DNA of 64,000 nt, from assembly GCF_019578655.1 (NCBI RefSeq), contig NC_063261.1:12222446-12286445 (forward strand). Reading direction: 5' to 3'. The DNA is from Ricinus communis. Lineage: Eukaryota > Streptophyta > Magnoliopsida > Malpighiales > Euphorbiaceae. The notes beneath the pieces are model-generated. The model was not told the origin of the DNA and searched no databases. It saw only the letters and a list, made by a program, of their open reading frames with translations. A program made the translations under genes and the position numbers. How positions within the stretch are numbered: the stretch's first letter is position 1; each line of letters opens with the position of its first letter. Below, piece after piece: positions 1-10,275 of this stretch.

Positions 1-1078
1 GAACCAACTCCTCACCAGATTCACTCTAAATCACTCAAAGTGTTTAAAGGGTAGTGTTTAATCGCTCAATGCATCAACTACTGCCTTACTTACTATATGC
101 TTACTCTTAAATCCTACTCCTACCACTTATGGAGAGTCAACAACCATGTCAAGAGGTCTTTATAAAGGTTGTAATGAGGATTAGGTAAGGGTAGGTAAAT
201 TTGGTCAGAGTTGAACCTATGGTGTTCTGCAATGAAATACATGACCTGCACACAAGTCACAATAATCACAAGGGGTAAACAATGGATAGTAGTCCAAGGT
301 GGGAAATAGGAATTAAGTCAAAATATTTAGCTCACTTACTTTCTTTCTTTTCATCACCTTTCCCTCTTATTCTTCTTTTTATATATTTTTCTTCTTTCTT
401 TTTTTTCTTTTTTTTTCTTTTTTTCATAAGGGAAGAACATTCACATAATAGAGTGAATTTCTTTTTGGATTGAAGTAAGCTACTACAAGATTCCAAAGCT
501 ATTCCCAAGACAAAAATTCCCAATAAAAACAACTCATGTGCAAAATCATAACCCAAAGCAGAATAAAACTAAGTAGTAATGGACTATGATAAAAAAAATG
601 GTAAAAGAAGGGGTTATCTACAGAATCAATAAACGAATGAAGGCTATTTGGCTAGAATGAAAAACCTAAGTGCCTCTATCATACAAAAGTGTTAAACTCT
701 CCTTGTGGCCCTCATAAGCATTACCGAGCAAGTTCTAAAAGTAAAGACAGTAATTGGCACTCTCAACAAGAAATAAATACAAGCATATAAAGTGTATGCT
801 TACAATTTAGGCTCAATTTCTCACAAGTGTGCTTTTGAGTAGGTTCCAAACAAAAATCATCAAAACAGAATTAAATAAACCAAAGCAACTTAGTGCAAAA
901 CTCAAACTAATTATCTTACACTCTTTCGCAAAACTCAACACTATCGGTTTTACCCGATCACATGGACATAAACAGGATTTCAAAATCAGTAAGAGCATCA
1001 AAACAAAGTGAAAAATTTTCAAAATTTTACAAAAAATTGCACAAAGGATAAACAAATAATTAAGATGGAATAAATATC

Positions 1079-1116
1079 ACCCACCCCACACTTGAAGGAC
1101 ACACTGTCCTCAGTGT
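1079..1116 (-). promoter_or_regulatory. Stem-loop plus internal polypurine box (family B)
   Basis: On the minus strand ACACTG-AGGA-CAGTGT forms a perfect 6-bp stem with an AGGA loop (1101-1116). It is followed by a purine-rich box AAGTGTGGGGTGGG (about 1080-1094). The same module occurs in the other B copy (32719-32756) and after the env-like ORF of the A elements (12104-12141). I infer a plus-strand priming or RNA-structure element. Confidence 0.6.
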
Positions 1117-1315
1117 ACAAAATATAAGAAATGCAAAAGGGAAAAGAACTAATACTGCCATGACTATGGCTCCGGAGTGAAAAGAGGTGCATCATTAGGG
1201 ATATCAGGTATTTGGCTGTGGTAGAGGAGTGGCTGCAAATAATAAAATAAGGAATTAAAATCGAAACTGAAACAAAAATTAAATAAAATATGAAAACTAA
1301 AACTAATAAAATGTT

Positions 1316-1872
1316 TCAAAATGAAAAGGGTAAAAAAAAATTAAAAATGAAAAAATAAAATAAAATTTGGGGTGCCTCCCAAAAGCGCTTCTTTTTTATG
1401 TGATGAGTCTTCTTAACTGGACTCATGGTGAAAAGCAAATGGTGGGGATTGACGACCATCCATCCTTCTTCCAAGCAAATGGCTTCAAGTATCCGCTTAA
1501 AGGGATAATCATCGACTTCCTTTTCCCGACTGTCAAGCAAGCTGCCAGTATGATGGGCAAAACTCTCTCCTCATATAATTGAACGTAGTCATGATCCTCT
1601 AGGGACTCTTCCAATTTAAAAGCTGGAGTTTCAACAATTGGAAGGATCGATGGTTGGGTAATTTCTTCAGGAGTGTCGATGGTTTTCTTCAGTCCCTGGC
1701 TTGGTTCACTTGCTAGAAGAAACTCGAGCTCCTCCAAGACTTCTTCATTGGATAACTCGTGCTCATCTTCCATCATCGAAGGGACTTGTGGAAAATCTAC
1801 CAATAATTCCTCTAACTGCAACTCAGCATCATCAACTGTACATTCCTGTTGATAGTCTTTCAGAGGAATCAT
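1316..1872 (-). pseudogene. Gag-pol remnant ORF of family B element
   Basis: The minus-strand frame from 1872 to 1423 is open for 149 codons and overlaps a short frame running to 1316. It has the acidic stretch LSNEEVLEELEFLLASEP, which in the autonomous Athila copies of this window lies between protease and reverse transcriptase (compare 5961-6060). It then reads LPIILAACLTVGKRK, related to LPMIIAADLT in pol, and stops. The end resembles the pol terminus with its basic KKTHHIKKKRFWEAP run. No protease, RT or integrase motif occurs between these parts. I infer a non-autonomous derivative of an Athila polyprotein. The longer open frame than in the copy at 33063-33443 suggests slightly less decay. 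Confidence 0.6.
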
Positions 1873-2068
1873 GTTTGCCTCTTCCTTTCCGGTTCTATCT
1901 CCATGTTCAAGAAATCATGAAACATCATCGTCAAACATAGTAGATAAACCAGAAAAATTCTCACTTGAACGCAAAGTGACGGCGCTCAAATGTTCCTCGG
2001 ATTCAGTAGCGTTTGATGGAGTTCCCAATTGCTCTTCAGCTAGTAACTTGAAGATTAAGCCTACTTGA

Positions 2069-3501
2069 TGCATAGTTATCTTTTCTTAGGCCAGAATCAC
2101 CAGTGTTTTGGTTCCTTTCATGTTTCGGGTGATCATCGATGGTTATTATCAGTAGTCGAGGGAGATACGTGCAAATACGGACTACAATCCATCAAAATTG
2201 AGCAAGGGCTACCATTTCAAGGTTGAGCACGGCCTGGAATTTGGCCGTGCTGAACCCATCAAAATTTGACCCTCAAAAGTGTCCTTTAGGCACGATTTTT
2301 AAGGCCACCACGGGCTCCATCACGGCTCATGGTGGCTCAGCACTGGTAAGGGCACGATCAGGGAGAAGACCTAGTTTTCAGGACTCGGAGGTCTAGCAGG
2401 GCCTGGACTCCGCTTGTGCTGACCAGCACGGGCTTGACCGTGGCCGAGTTGTGACAATTATATAGGCAAAATCAAATTATTTTGCTAAGGTTCAATTTTC
2501 TGACTTGATTTTTCACATACACGCGCGAGCCACCCTTTTTCAGACTTTGATATTCAATTTTGGGAGACTATTTTGCATATTGAAGGAAAAATTCCAATTG
2601 TTTAAGAATTATACTAAAGATCAAGACTGGATTTGGAGGCATTCAAGAGGTAATTTGAGGTTCATCACTCATATTTGGGGATTTAAGGCTGTTCATCTAA
2701 CTTGAAGAAGAAGTGTGTAAATGTTTTCAATTTGCTTTTCTGTATTTGTTCCTTACTTTGTGTTATTTATTAGCATGAGTAGCTAGAACTGTTGAACCCA
2801 TTGGGGTTCCTTTGTTATTGTATTGCATTTAATGTTTATGAGATTTTGGTTTTCAATGCTTGTATTCTTCTTGCTTTCATTATTAATAAGAAATCGCATT
2901 ATTCATGAGACATTGTGAATTGTGATGTTCAGATTGCTTTATGTAATTAAGAAGTTCATTTAGTAATTGGAAATTTGAATAGCAGGAACCTGTTAATGAT
3001 CACTTAGAGATAAGGGTAATTAACTAGTCAGATTAAGAATTAACAACTCTTAATAGCAGTGGATTTAATCTTAAGGCTAACCTAAAATCAATTGTTAGGA
3101 AGAGATTTCATCATTTAGGTTCTTAAGTTTAGGGATTTGATGTTCTCGAGAGGGAAATCAAATTGAATTTAGAATCCGCTCACAAGTAATCGCAATAGGT
3201 AATCAATATCATCTCTACCTTCACTAAAATCCAATTAGCTTAGGTCCCCTTGGGTTTGCTTTTTCCCCTTGATTATTTCACTAAATCCTTGCAGATTGTT
3301 TGACATTTAGTTAATCACTTAGCTTGCATCTAGTCATAGAATAGTAAGTTCATCGATTTTTTTAAGGTTAGATAACATAAGATGCTCCAGTAGTTCTAGG
3401 ATCACCCTTTCTCGAGAATACGACCTTGATACTCGCGATTAGTGGTAGTCTACATTGATAGGTTCACTGCTTTAGATTGTAGCTACATAAATAGCTTATC
3501 A
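2069..3501 (+). repeat. LTR of family A (L1), 5'-truncated
   Basis: This matches the complete A LTR at 18278-19694 but lacks the first ~50 bp. It contains the CACGG-rich U3 block (about 2220-2450), a TATATA box (about 2459) and the conserved 3' part ending TTATCA at 3501, directly before a primer-binding site. It serves as the 5' LTR of element A1. The left edge is an illegitimate joint with the B element. Confidence 0.85.
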
Positions 3502-3507
3502 AGTTTT

Positions 3508-3525
3508 TAGAGCTGTTGCCGGGGA
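3508..3525 (+). promoter_or_regulatory. Primer-binding site of A1 (degenerate, tRNA-Asp type)
   Basis: The sequence six bases after the LTR aligns to TGGCGCCGTTGCCGGGGA, the Athila-type site complementary to the 3' end of tRNA-Asp. The first half carries three mismatches (AGAGCT for GGCGCC); the GTTGCCGGGGA half is intact. A better copy lies at 19702-19719. Confidence 0.8.
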
Positions 3526-3619
3526 AATTTTATGTGAACTAGAGTGAATTTGTGTTTGTGCTAATCTAGCCATTTTTTATTTTCTATCTTTTCCTTCTTT
3601 TTTCTTTTTGTCATTCATT

Positions 3620-5250
3620 TCTGTATTCTTTGGTTGCTGCCTCTAATCCTACTCCTGTATATCCTCTTGCTGAACCAGAGAGATCCCTCTGTCTTTTGAA
3701 GAGACATATGCAAGAAGAAGAGGAGGCACGGATAGAGATTGAAGCCCCTGTGAATAGACCATCAGGGATGGGAGACAACAACCAAGCTACATGAAAACAG
3801 GACAATTTACGAGTTTGCTAGACCTTCTCTTGAGGGGATACAAACGAGTATATTGCGACCACTTGTGGCAGCCAATAACTTCGAAATGAAGCCGAACGTG
3901 ATACAAATGGTCCAGAATAGTGTACAATTTAGGGGACTGCTGAGCGAGGATTCAAAAGCTCACATAGCCAACTTCTTGGAGATCTGTGACACCTTTAAGA
4001 TAAATGGAACATCCATTCGGTTGAGGCTGTTTCCTTTCTCTTTGAGGGACTGTGCGAAAAGATGGTTGCAGTCACTCCCAGCCAATACTATTACAACATG
4101 GAGATCTTTGGTTGAGAAGTTTTTATATAAGTACTTTCCTCTTACTAAAACTACTAGATTAAGAAATGACATATCTTCTTTTGTGTAGTTCGATGACAAG
4201 AGCATGTATGATGCTTAAGAGGGGTACAAAGACTTGCTCCGATGTTGCCCGCACCACCTGAAGATAGCGATATGGATGCAGTTCGGACTTTCTACGGTTT
4301 GAACATCGCATCGGGCGGATGGTAGATCTTTGCGGCACAGTGGGGCCTCGAATAAGTAAGATCGCCTTGGGAGGCGGAAAGCCTGAAATCGGGACAGAGG
4401 ATGGCCATGAATAACTACTAATGGCAATCCTATAGGAGTCGGCCAGTCAAGCAGGGAGTGGTCGACCAGCTAGACTCCACAGCAGCCTTGGCAGCTCAAT
4501 TGGAGCTTCTGACTAAGAAATTAGACCAGCTTCAGATGTCGATTCATGCAGCCCAGATAAGTTGCAAGTTCTGCGGTGGTCGCACTACGGTGCAAACTGT
4601 AATGCGGGAGGTATGTTTGCTTCACCTTCCAATTCTTCATCCTCTATTATTTCTACTGACCTTGAATAGGTAGACTATATGGGTAATGCACCTAGATAGC
4701 AGAACAACCCGTATTGCAATACATATAATCCCAGTTGGTGCAATCATCCCAACTTCAGTTGGAGGAATAACAGCGGCCAGGGACCACTCAGCTTTCAAAG
4801 GTTGCATCAGTAACAGCCGCAGCCGCAAGCTGGTCCACCCCAACTACCTTCACCTCAGGAGAAAAAGCCTAATCTCGAGGAGTTGGTGATGAAATTTGTG
4901 TCCCTCTAACCCAACAATTTAGGCCGAGATTGATTGTGCACTAGGAATCAGACAGCTCAGCATCTGAATTTGGAGAACAAGATAAGCCAGATTTCTAAGA
5001 TGTTGGCTGAGAGACAACCAGGGACACTCTCCAGCACTATAGAGTCTAACCCAAGGGAGCACTGTAAGGCTATCACCTTGCGATCAGGTAGGCAGTTATC
5101 TAGTTCCTTACTTATAGTTAATAATGATGATGTTGTTATGCAAGATGAGCCTGCCAGGAAGGAACCAGAACCTGAGGAGATAGAGCTCTGAGAGCTAAGG
5201 ACAAGAAGAAGAATCCAGTGAAGGAGTACTAGCCACCTATCCCGTATCCT
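3620..5250 (+). pseudogene. Athila gag pseudogene (A1)
   Basis: This encoded the structural Gag polyprotein that forms the retrotransposon particle. The core domain of the plant retrotransposon gag family is at 3853-4188 with RLRLFPFSLRDCAKRWLQSL and the following FLYKYFP. Before it lies the acidic MQEEEEARIEIEAP stretch at about 3705. After it come the Cys-rich segment near 4560 (ISCKFCGG) and the conserved EHCKAITLRSG motif near 5060. Several stops and frameshifts break it, for instance after DISSFV at 4186. The same protein is on the plus strand at 19861-21611 and on the minus strand at 44041-42310. It begins shortly after the primer site, as usual for the family. Confidence 0.85.
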
Positions 5251-5439
5251 GCTCGACTGAGGCACGAAAAGATTGACCAGCAGTTCGATAAGTTTCTACA
5301 CCTTTTTAAACAACTGTGCATTAACCTTCCTTTTGTTGAGGCTATTTTGCAGATGCCGAAGTACGTAAAATTTCTAAAGGAGATATTAAGCAATAAGAGG
5401 AGACTGGAGGATTTGGGATTAGTGACCTTGAACGAGGAG

Positions 5440-5935
5440 TGCTTTGCCATTCTGCAAAACAAGCTATCTGTTAAGAGCAGGGAGTTTCACCGTACTCTGT
5501 GTCATTGGTGAATTACCTATTAATGGTGCATTAGTTAACTTAGGAGCTAGTATTAATTTGATGCCCACTAGCTTGTTTGATAAACTTGGTTTGACTATGC
5601 CTAATCCAACTAGAATGAGCCTTTTAGTTAGCCGCTAGGACTAGTAAGATTCCTAGGGGTATATTTCCTATAGATTTTGTTGTCATGGATATGGAGGGTG
5701 AGAGTGTTGTGCCACTGATCTTAGGTAGACCTTTCCTTGCTACATCTGGGACCATTATAGATGTTTGTAATAAGAAGCTCCAACTTAGGGTAGATGACGA
5801 GACTATTACCTTTGACTTAGCGACTTCCATGAGATATTCCCTAGACCATGATGATACTGTATTTTCTATGGATGTCTTAGATGATGTTGTTGAGTCTCAT
5901 ATGCAGGAAATTTTGCTTGATGACCCTTTGTAGGT
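5440..5935 (+). pseudogene. Aspartic protease domain of Athila pol (A1)
   Basis: The protease would cleave the Gag-Pol polyprotein. The active-site motif reads VNLGASINLMPTSLFDKLGL around 5530-5590. The catalytic Asp expected before LGAS is Asn here (codon at 5537-5539). Downstream, [20 protein letters not shown] (about 5705-5765) is the conserved flap and second half. The frame is broken by a stop near 5637. A stretch of acidic linker leads to pol at 5961. The same Asn is seen in the A5 copy (about 42130). Confidence 0.8.
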
Positions 5936-5960
5936 TGCATTTCAAGGAGACGAGAGGGAG

Positions 5961-7252
5961 TTGTCCAATGAGCAAGTGTTGGAACAACTCGCTTGTTTGC
6001 TAGCTAGTGAGCCCAGCCTTTCTACTGACCCATTTGTTTTTCTTGACAGATCAGATGAGCAGAAGGTGAAACCTTCAATTGAGGACCCTTCAGTCCTAGA
6101 GTTGAAGGAACTACCTAAGCACCTGAGTTATGCCTACTTGGATGAGGCAAAGAGGCTTCCAGTTATTATAGCAGCAGACTTGACTCCTGAGGAGACAGAG
6201 ATGACGCTATCGTCTCTCAAGAAGTACCCTACAGCCTTCGCATATAAGATTACGGACATCCTTGGAATCAACCCTAGTTTTTGCTCGCACAAGATCCTGA
6301 TGGAGGATAGTTTCAGGCCAATAGTGCAACTACAAAGACGACTTAACCCGAACATGAAGAAGGTGGTGAAAAAGGAGGTAATTAAACTTCTTGATTCAGG
6401 GTTGATTTATCCTATATCTGATAGCTCGTGGGTGAGTCCTGTGTAGGTTTTACCAAAGAAAGGAGGGATGACTGTGATAAAGAATGAGAAGGACGAATTG
6501 ATACTAACAAGGACGGTAACCAGTTTTCGGGTTTGCATCGATTACAAGAGGCTAAATGATGCAACCCGGAAGGACCATTTTCCCCTACCATTTATTCATT
6601 AGATGCTTGAGCGTCTATCGGGCCATATGTTTTACTATTTTGTTCATGTTTTTTCAGGTTATTTCCAGATACCAATCGCACCTGAGGACTAGGAGAAGAC
6701 AACATTTACTTGCCCCTATGGGACGTTCGCATACCAGAGGATGCCATTTGGGTTATGCAATGCACTTACCACTTTTTAGAGATGTATAATGGCAATTTTC
6801 CACGATATGATTGAGGAGTCTATGGAGGTTTTCATGGACAACTTCTCAGTATTAGGTAACTCTTTCTCACACTGCTTGTCTAATTTAGAGCACATGCTTG
6901 CACGATGTGTTGAGGCAAATTCAGTTCTTAATTGGAAAAGATGTCATTTTATGGTGAGAAAGGGTATTGTGTTGGGCACAAGATTTCACATGCAGGGATG
7001 AAGGTAGATAGAGCTAAGGTAGAGTCCATATAGAAATTGCCACCCCCTAGTTCTATTAAGGCTGTTAGGAGCTTCCTCGGGCATGCTGGTTTTTATAGGA
7101 GATTCACTAAGGATTTTTCTAAAATAGCTAGGCCTCTTACTCAATTGCTTGTTAGGGATGTACCTTTTATGTTTAATTCGGATTGCTTACAGGCTTTTGA
7201 GTTATTAAAAAAGTTACTAACCACAGCTCCTATCATGTTTTCACCTGATTGA
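5961..7252 (+). pseudogene. Reverse transcriptase domain of Athila pol (A1)
   Basis: This would copy the element RNA into DNA. The frame opens at 5961 with the linker (LSNEQVLEQL; LPVIIAADLTPEE) and passes to the RT start (LNPNMKKVVKKEVIKLLDSG, 6340-6400). The catalytic region at about 6829-6845 reads EVFMDNFSVLG; the family motif is F/Y-x-D-D, so the second Asp is lost. The thumb shows PPPSSIKAVRSFLGHAGFYR (about 7040-7100). Frameshifts near 6450, 6780 and 7000 and a stop at 7252 make it non-functional. Confidence 0.88.
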
Positions 7253-7254
7253 GG

Positions 7255-7680
7255 GCTGCCCTTTGAACTCATGTGTGATGCTACTGATTATGCAGTTGGA
7301 ACTGTTCTTAGACAGCGGGTCGAGAAAAAGTTCCAGCCTATCTATTATGCTAGCAAGACGTTGACAGACGCCCAAGAGCACTATACTACCATTGAGAAGG
7401 AGCTGTTAGCTGTGGTTTATGCCTTCGACAAGTTCCGTTCATACCTTATGCTATCAAAGACCATTGTCTGTACGGTCCATTCAGCATTGAGGTACTTGTT
7501 TGGAAAGAATGATGCTAAACCAAAACTGATTAGATAGATTCTACTCTTGTAGGAGTTTGACATAGAAATCAAGGATAAAAAGGGCGTTGAGAACTTAACA
7601 GCGGATCACTTATCAAAGGTTAGAGAACTCGAGCTAGCGGCACTTGATGAGAGGGCCATTGATGATAGCTTTCCTGATGA
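7255..7680 (+). pseudogene. RNase H domain of Athila pol (A1)
   Basis: RNase H removes the RNA strand during reverse transcription. Visible motifs are LMCDATDYAVGTVLRQ (first catalytic Asp), YYASKTLTDAQEHYTTIEKE (second acidic residue), and HSALRYLFGKNDAKPKL. The Asp normally before HSALRYL (TDHSALRYL) is missing here (CTVHSALRYL). The frame stops at 7537, then continues in pieces to the ADHLS motif near 7602. Confidence 0.85.
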
Positions 7681-7684
7681 GCAT

Positions 7685-8999
7685 TTGTTTTCATTGCAGG
7701 TATATACCGATTCCCCTTGTTTTTCAGATTATGCGAATTATTTGGTTGTGAGGGTCCTACCAAAGGGTATGCCATATCAGCAAAAGAAGAAATTCTTTGT
7801 TGACTTGAAATACTACATTTGGGAAGACCCTTTGTTGTTTTGTGTTTGTGCAGATCAAGTGATTCGACAATGTGTATATGGGGAGAAACTCTTTAAATCC
7901 TTAACCATTTCCATGAAGGACCAACTGGAGGCCATCAAGCGGTAAATCATATGGCTAGGAAGGTGTTGGATGTGGGATTCTACTAGCCTACAATCTTTCA
8001 GGATGCGAGAAACTTTGTCCAGGTTTGCGATGCATGCCAGCGGTCATGTAATATCTCTTCACGTGATGAGATGTCCCAGACTAGTATACAAGTTGTTGGG
8101 ATTTTCGATGTTTGGGGCATCGACTTTATGGGACCCTTTCCTTCTTCTTATAGAAATAAGTATATACTTATGGCTGTTAAGTATTTTTCTAAGTGGCCAG
8201 AGGCGCAAGCCTTCCCTACTGATAATGCCAGGGTAGTTGCTAGGTTCCTCTAGAAATTATTTGCTAGGTTTGGTACACCTAAGGCATTGATTAGTGATAG
8301 GGGGACCCATTTCTATAATACCTAACTTAGGGGAAAGTACTTAAACGCTATGGAGTCACACACCGGTTCTCTACATCCTATCACCCACGAACTAGTGGGC
8401 AAGTGGAGGTAACTAATAGGGGTCTAAAACGTATTCTAGAGAGAACTGTGGGGACTAGTAGGAAGGATTGGGCTGCTAAGTTAGATTATACAATGTGGGA
8501 TTTTAGAACAGCCTATAGGACTTCTATTGGCTTTACACCGTATAGGCTAGTTTATGGTAAGACGTGTCATCTACCTGTTGAATTGGAACACAGGGCCCTT
8601 TGGGCTCTGAAATCATTTAACTTTAGTGTTAATTCTACAGGTAAAGAAAGATAATGGCAGCTGGATAAGTTAGAGGAGTGGCGTCAGCAAGCTTATGACA
8701 GCTCCATAATTTACAAAGCTAGGACAAAGAAGTGGCATAGGCAGCGACTGAAAGGCTCGAAAGAGTTCAAAGCTGGAGACAGGGTTCTCTTATATAACTC
8801 GCGTCTTCGATTGTTTCCAGGTAAGCTGAAGGGCCGATGGTCGGGACCGTTCATAGTCAAGCAAGTCTTTTCATATGGCACAATGGAGCTGCATCATCTA
8901 GAGAAGGGAGACTTCAAGGTTAATGGACATAGGCTGAAGCACTATCATAAGAACTCGCTAAAAGTTGAGGAGCGAGTAAACATGGTGCTTTTCTCGTGA
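7685..8999 (+). pseudogene. Integrase domain of Athila pol (A1)
   Basis: Integrase inserts the cDNA into the genome. The zinc-binding end is partly visible (VCDACQRS, about 8025). The catalytic core shows [19 protein letters not shown] (8113-8170, first Asp), LISDRGTHF (about 8290, second Asp) and QVEVTNRGLKRILERT (8400-8445, Glu). The C-terminal part ends GRWSGPFIVKQVF...NGHRLKHY (8811-8950). Stops at about 8252 and 8655 and frame changes near 7970 and 8330 show decay. Pol ends at 8997-8999. Confidence 0.87.
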
Positions 9000-9665
9000 G
9001 AGTAGTCTAGTGTTGAGTCCAGCTAAATGACTCGAGAACAAAAAAGAAGCACTTTTGGGAGGCATTCCCATATTTAGCTTTACATTTTTTTTATCAGTCG
9101 TTTGCATGTTTGATGATAATTACAACACTTGCTTAGTGACTAAACCTAATTATTTGAAGCTAGGGTTTTAATAACTTAAGTTGGATTTTTGGTAATTGGT
9201 GAAAATGAACTTCCCTGTTCAATACATTTTTACTTGAATTATAGCCTAAATGTGTATGTATGTGTGTTGAATGCAGGTAGGGAGTTTGGCGGTTCGAGAT
9301 GTCGAAGAAAGGCTTGGATTTTAGTGGTTCACCACAATTGCTGTAGGCATTACGGGTTGGATCCCCAGGCTGTGCTGATCAGCACCGCCAAAGTCCTACC
9401 CGTGATGAACATGCACATATAGAGTTTAGGAAATTAGCCATCCACTATGGCTTCCGAAGCCACCACAGGCTGCAATACCAGGCCGTGCTAGTCAACACGA
9501 TCATGCCCTTGCCCGTGGTGGACATGTAAGTAGCACAGCTTAGAATTGGCCATCCACCACGGCTTCTGAAGGCACCGACACGGCCACGCCCTTGCCCGTG
9601 GTGAACTTGCACATGGATGACACTTCAAGGTTCAGCACGGGCCAAGTCCAGGCTGTGCAGTATTG
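9000..9665 (+). promoter_or_regulatory. Pol-env spacer with CACGG-motif cluster
   Basis: No ORF is convincing here. The first 350 bp is AT-rich. From about 9350 to 9665 a GC-rich block carries many CACGG, CCGTG and CACGGCC words in both orientations. Its end (TTCAAGGTTCAGCACGGGCC...TTGACCCTCGTAA) parallels the U3 block of the A LTR (TTCAAGGTTGAGCACGG...TTTGACCCTCAA at 18478). It sits directly upstream of a TATA box, so I infer an internal promoter region. Confidence 0.55.
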
Positions 9666-9676
9666 ACCCTCGTAAC

Positions 9677-9685
9677 TATAAAAGG
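9677..9685 (+). promoter_or_regulatory. TATA box of the env-like transcription unit
   Basis: TATAAAAGG lies just downstream of the CACGG cluster and about 100 bp before a consensus splice donor. The minus-strand copy in A3 has TATATAAG at the same place (about 22311-22320). Position and sequence support a second promoter inside the element, inferred. Confidence 0.55.
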
Positions 9686-9780
9686 AGGCGATTTCAAACC
9701 TCTTACAACTTTCCCTCTCTAAAGTTCTAAGGAGCTTTTCTTTTTCTTCTTGATTTTTTTACCTGTCACGGTAATTTCAA

Positions 9781-10270
9781 GTAAGTTTCTTCGCCTTTTG
9801 CTTTTTTTATTTGGTTAAGTTTGAGTTTTTTTATGTTTTTTTTTATTATTTAGGACATTTTGATATGCTATAGTAATTGTCAATATTTATTGCTTTGATT
9901 GGTTTATTATTTTTATTTTTATTTTTATTTACACTGCTCGAGTTTAATTTGGATTATATTTAGCTCAGATTAGTTGTTGTATTTGTGTGCTTTTAATGAC
10001 ATGCTAAGTGTAGGGTTCAGGAGTAGTAAAGTTAATTTATGGCATTTTATTTTGATAAATTAATAGCATAAATTCTCTTTATTTGATAAGTAATATTGTG
10101 GGCTGGAATGCCGTTATGAATTAGTGTTCTATAGGAAATTGAGGCTTTAGTCTTAGTTTTAAGCCTAAAGTTTTCTGTTAATCAAATTTTAGCCGTTATG
10201 CTGGTAAATTTTCAGTGTAATTTGTGTTAACTTGATTTCTTGTTCGAATATTAATGATTGATTGTATTAG
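9781..10270 (+). other. Intron in the 5' leader of the env-like ORF (A1)
   Basis: The segment begins GTAAGT and ends TTGTATTAG, and lies six bases before the ATG at 10276. In the A3 copy the flanking exon ends, AATTTCAA and GCAATATG, are directly joined (junction at 22212/22213, minus strand) and this 490-bp segment is absent. Other copies keep it: 36878-37326 (+), and 27753 to about 28225 (-). Confidence 0.8.
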
Positions 10271-10275
10271 GCAAT

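Larger units (their letters stand above)
1..2068 (-). mobile_element. Family B non-autonomous Athila-like fragment (copy 1)
   Basis: This stretch matches 31515-33715 almost base for base in the same orientation, so it is a second copy of the family B element described there. Read on the minus strand it runs from the middle of the gag-derived ORF (about 2068 down to 1380) into a long non-coding 3' region. It lacks its LTRs: the left side is cut by the window edge, and the right side breaks at about 2066-2073 into a plus-strand A LTR, with the shared bases TGATGCAT at the joint. Compared with the other copy it lacks 135 bp at position 676. A pyrimidine-rich run lies at 335-425. Confidence 0.8.

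Noticed and set aside
282..473. Hydrophobic Phe-rich ORF that looks like a membrane peptide
   Set aside because: It is a translation of a pyrimidine-rich low-complexity run; the second copy at 31855-31925 is not conserved in frame. The same applies to 11831-12078 and 23968-24204.
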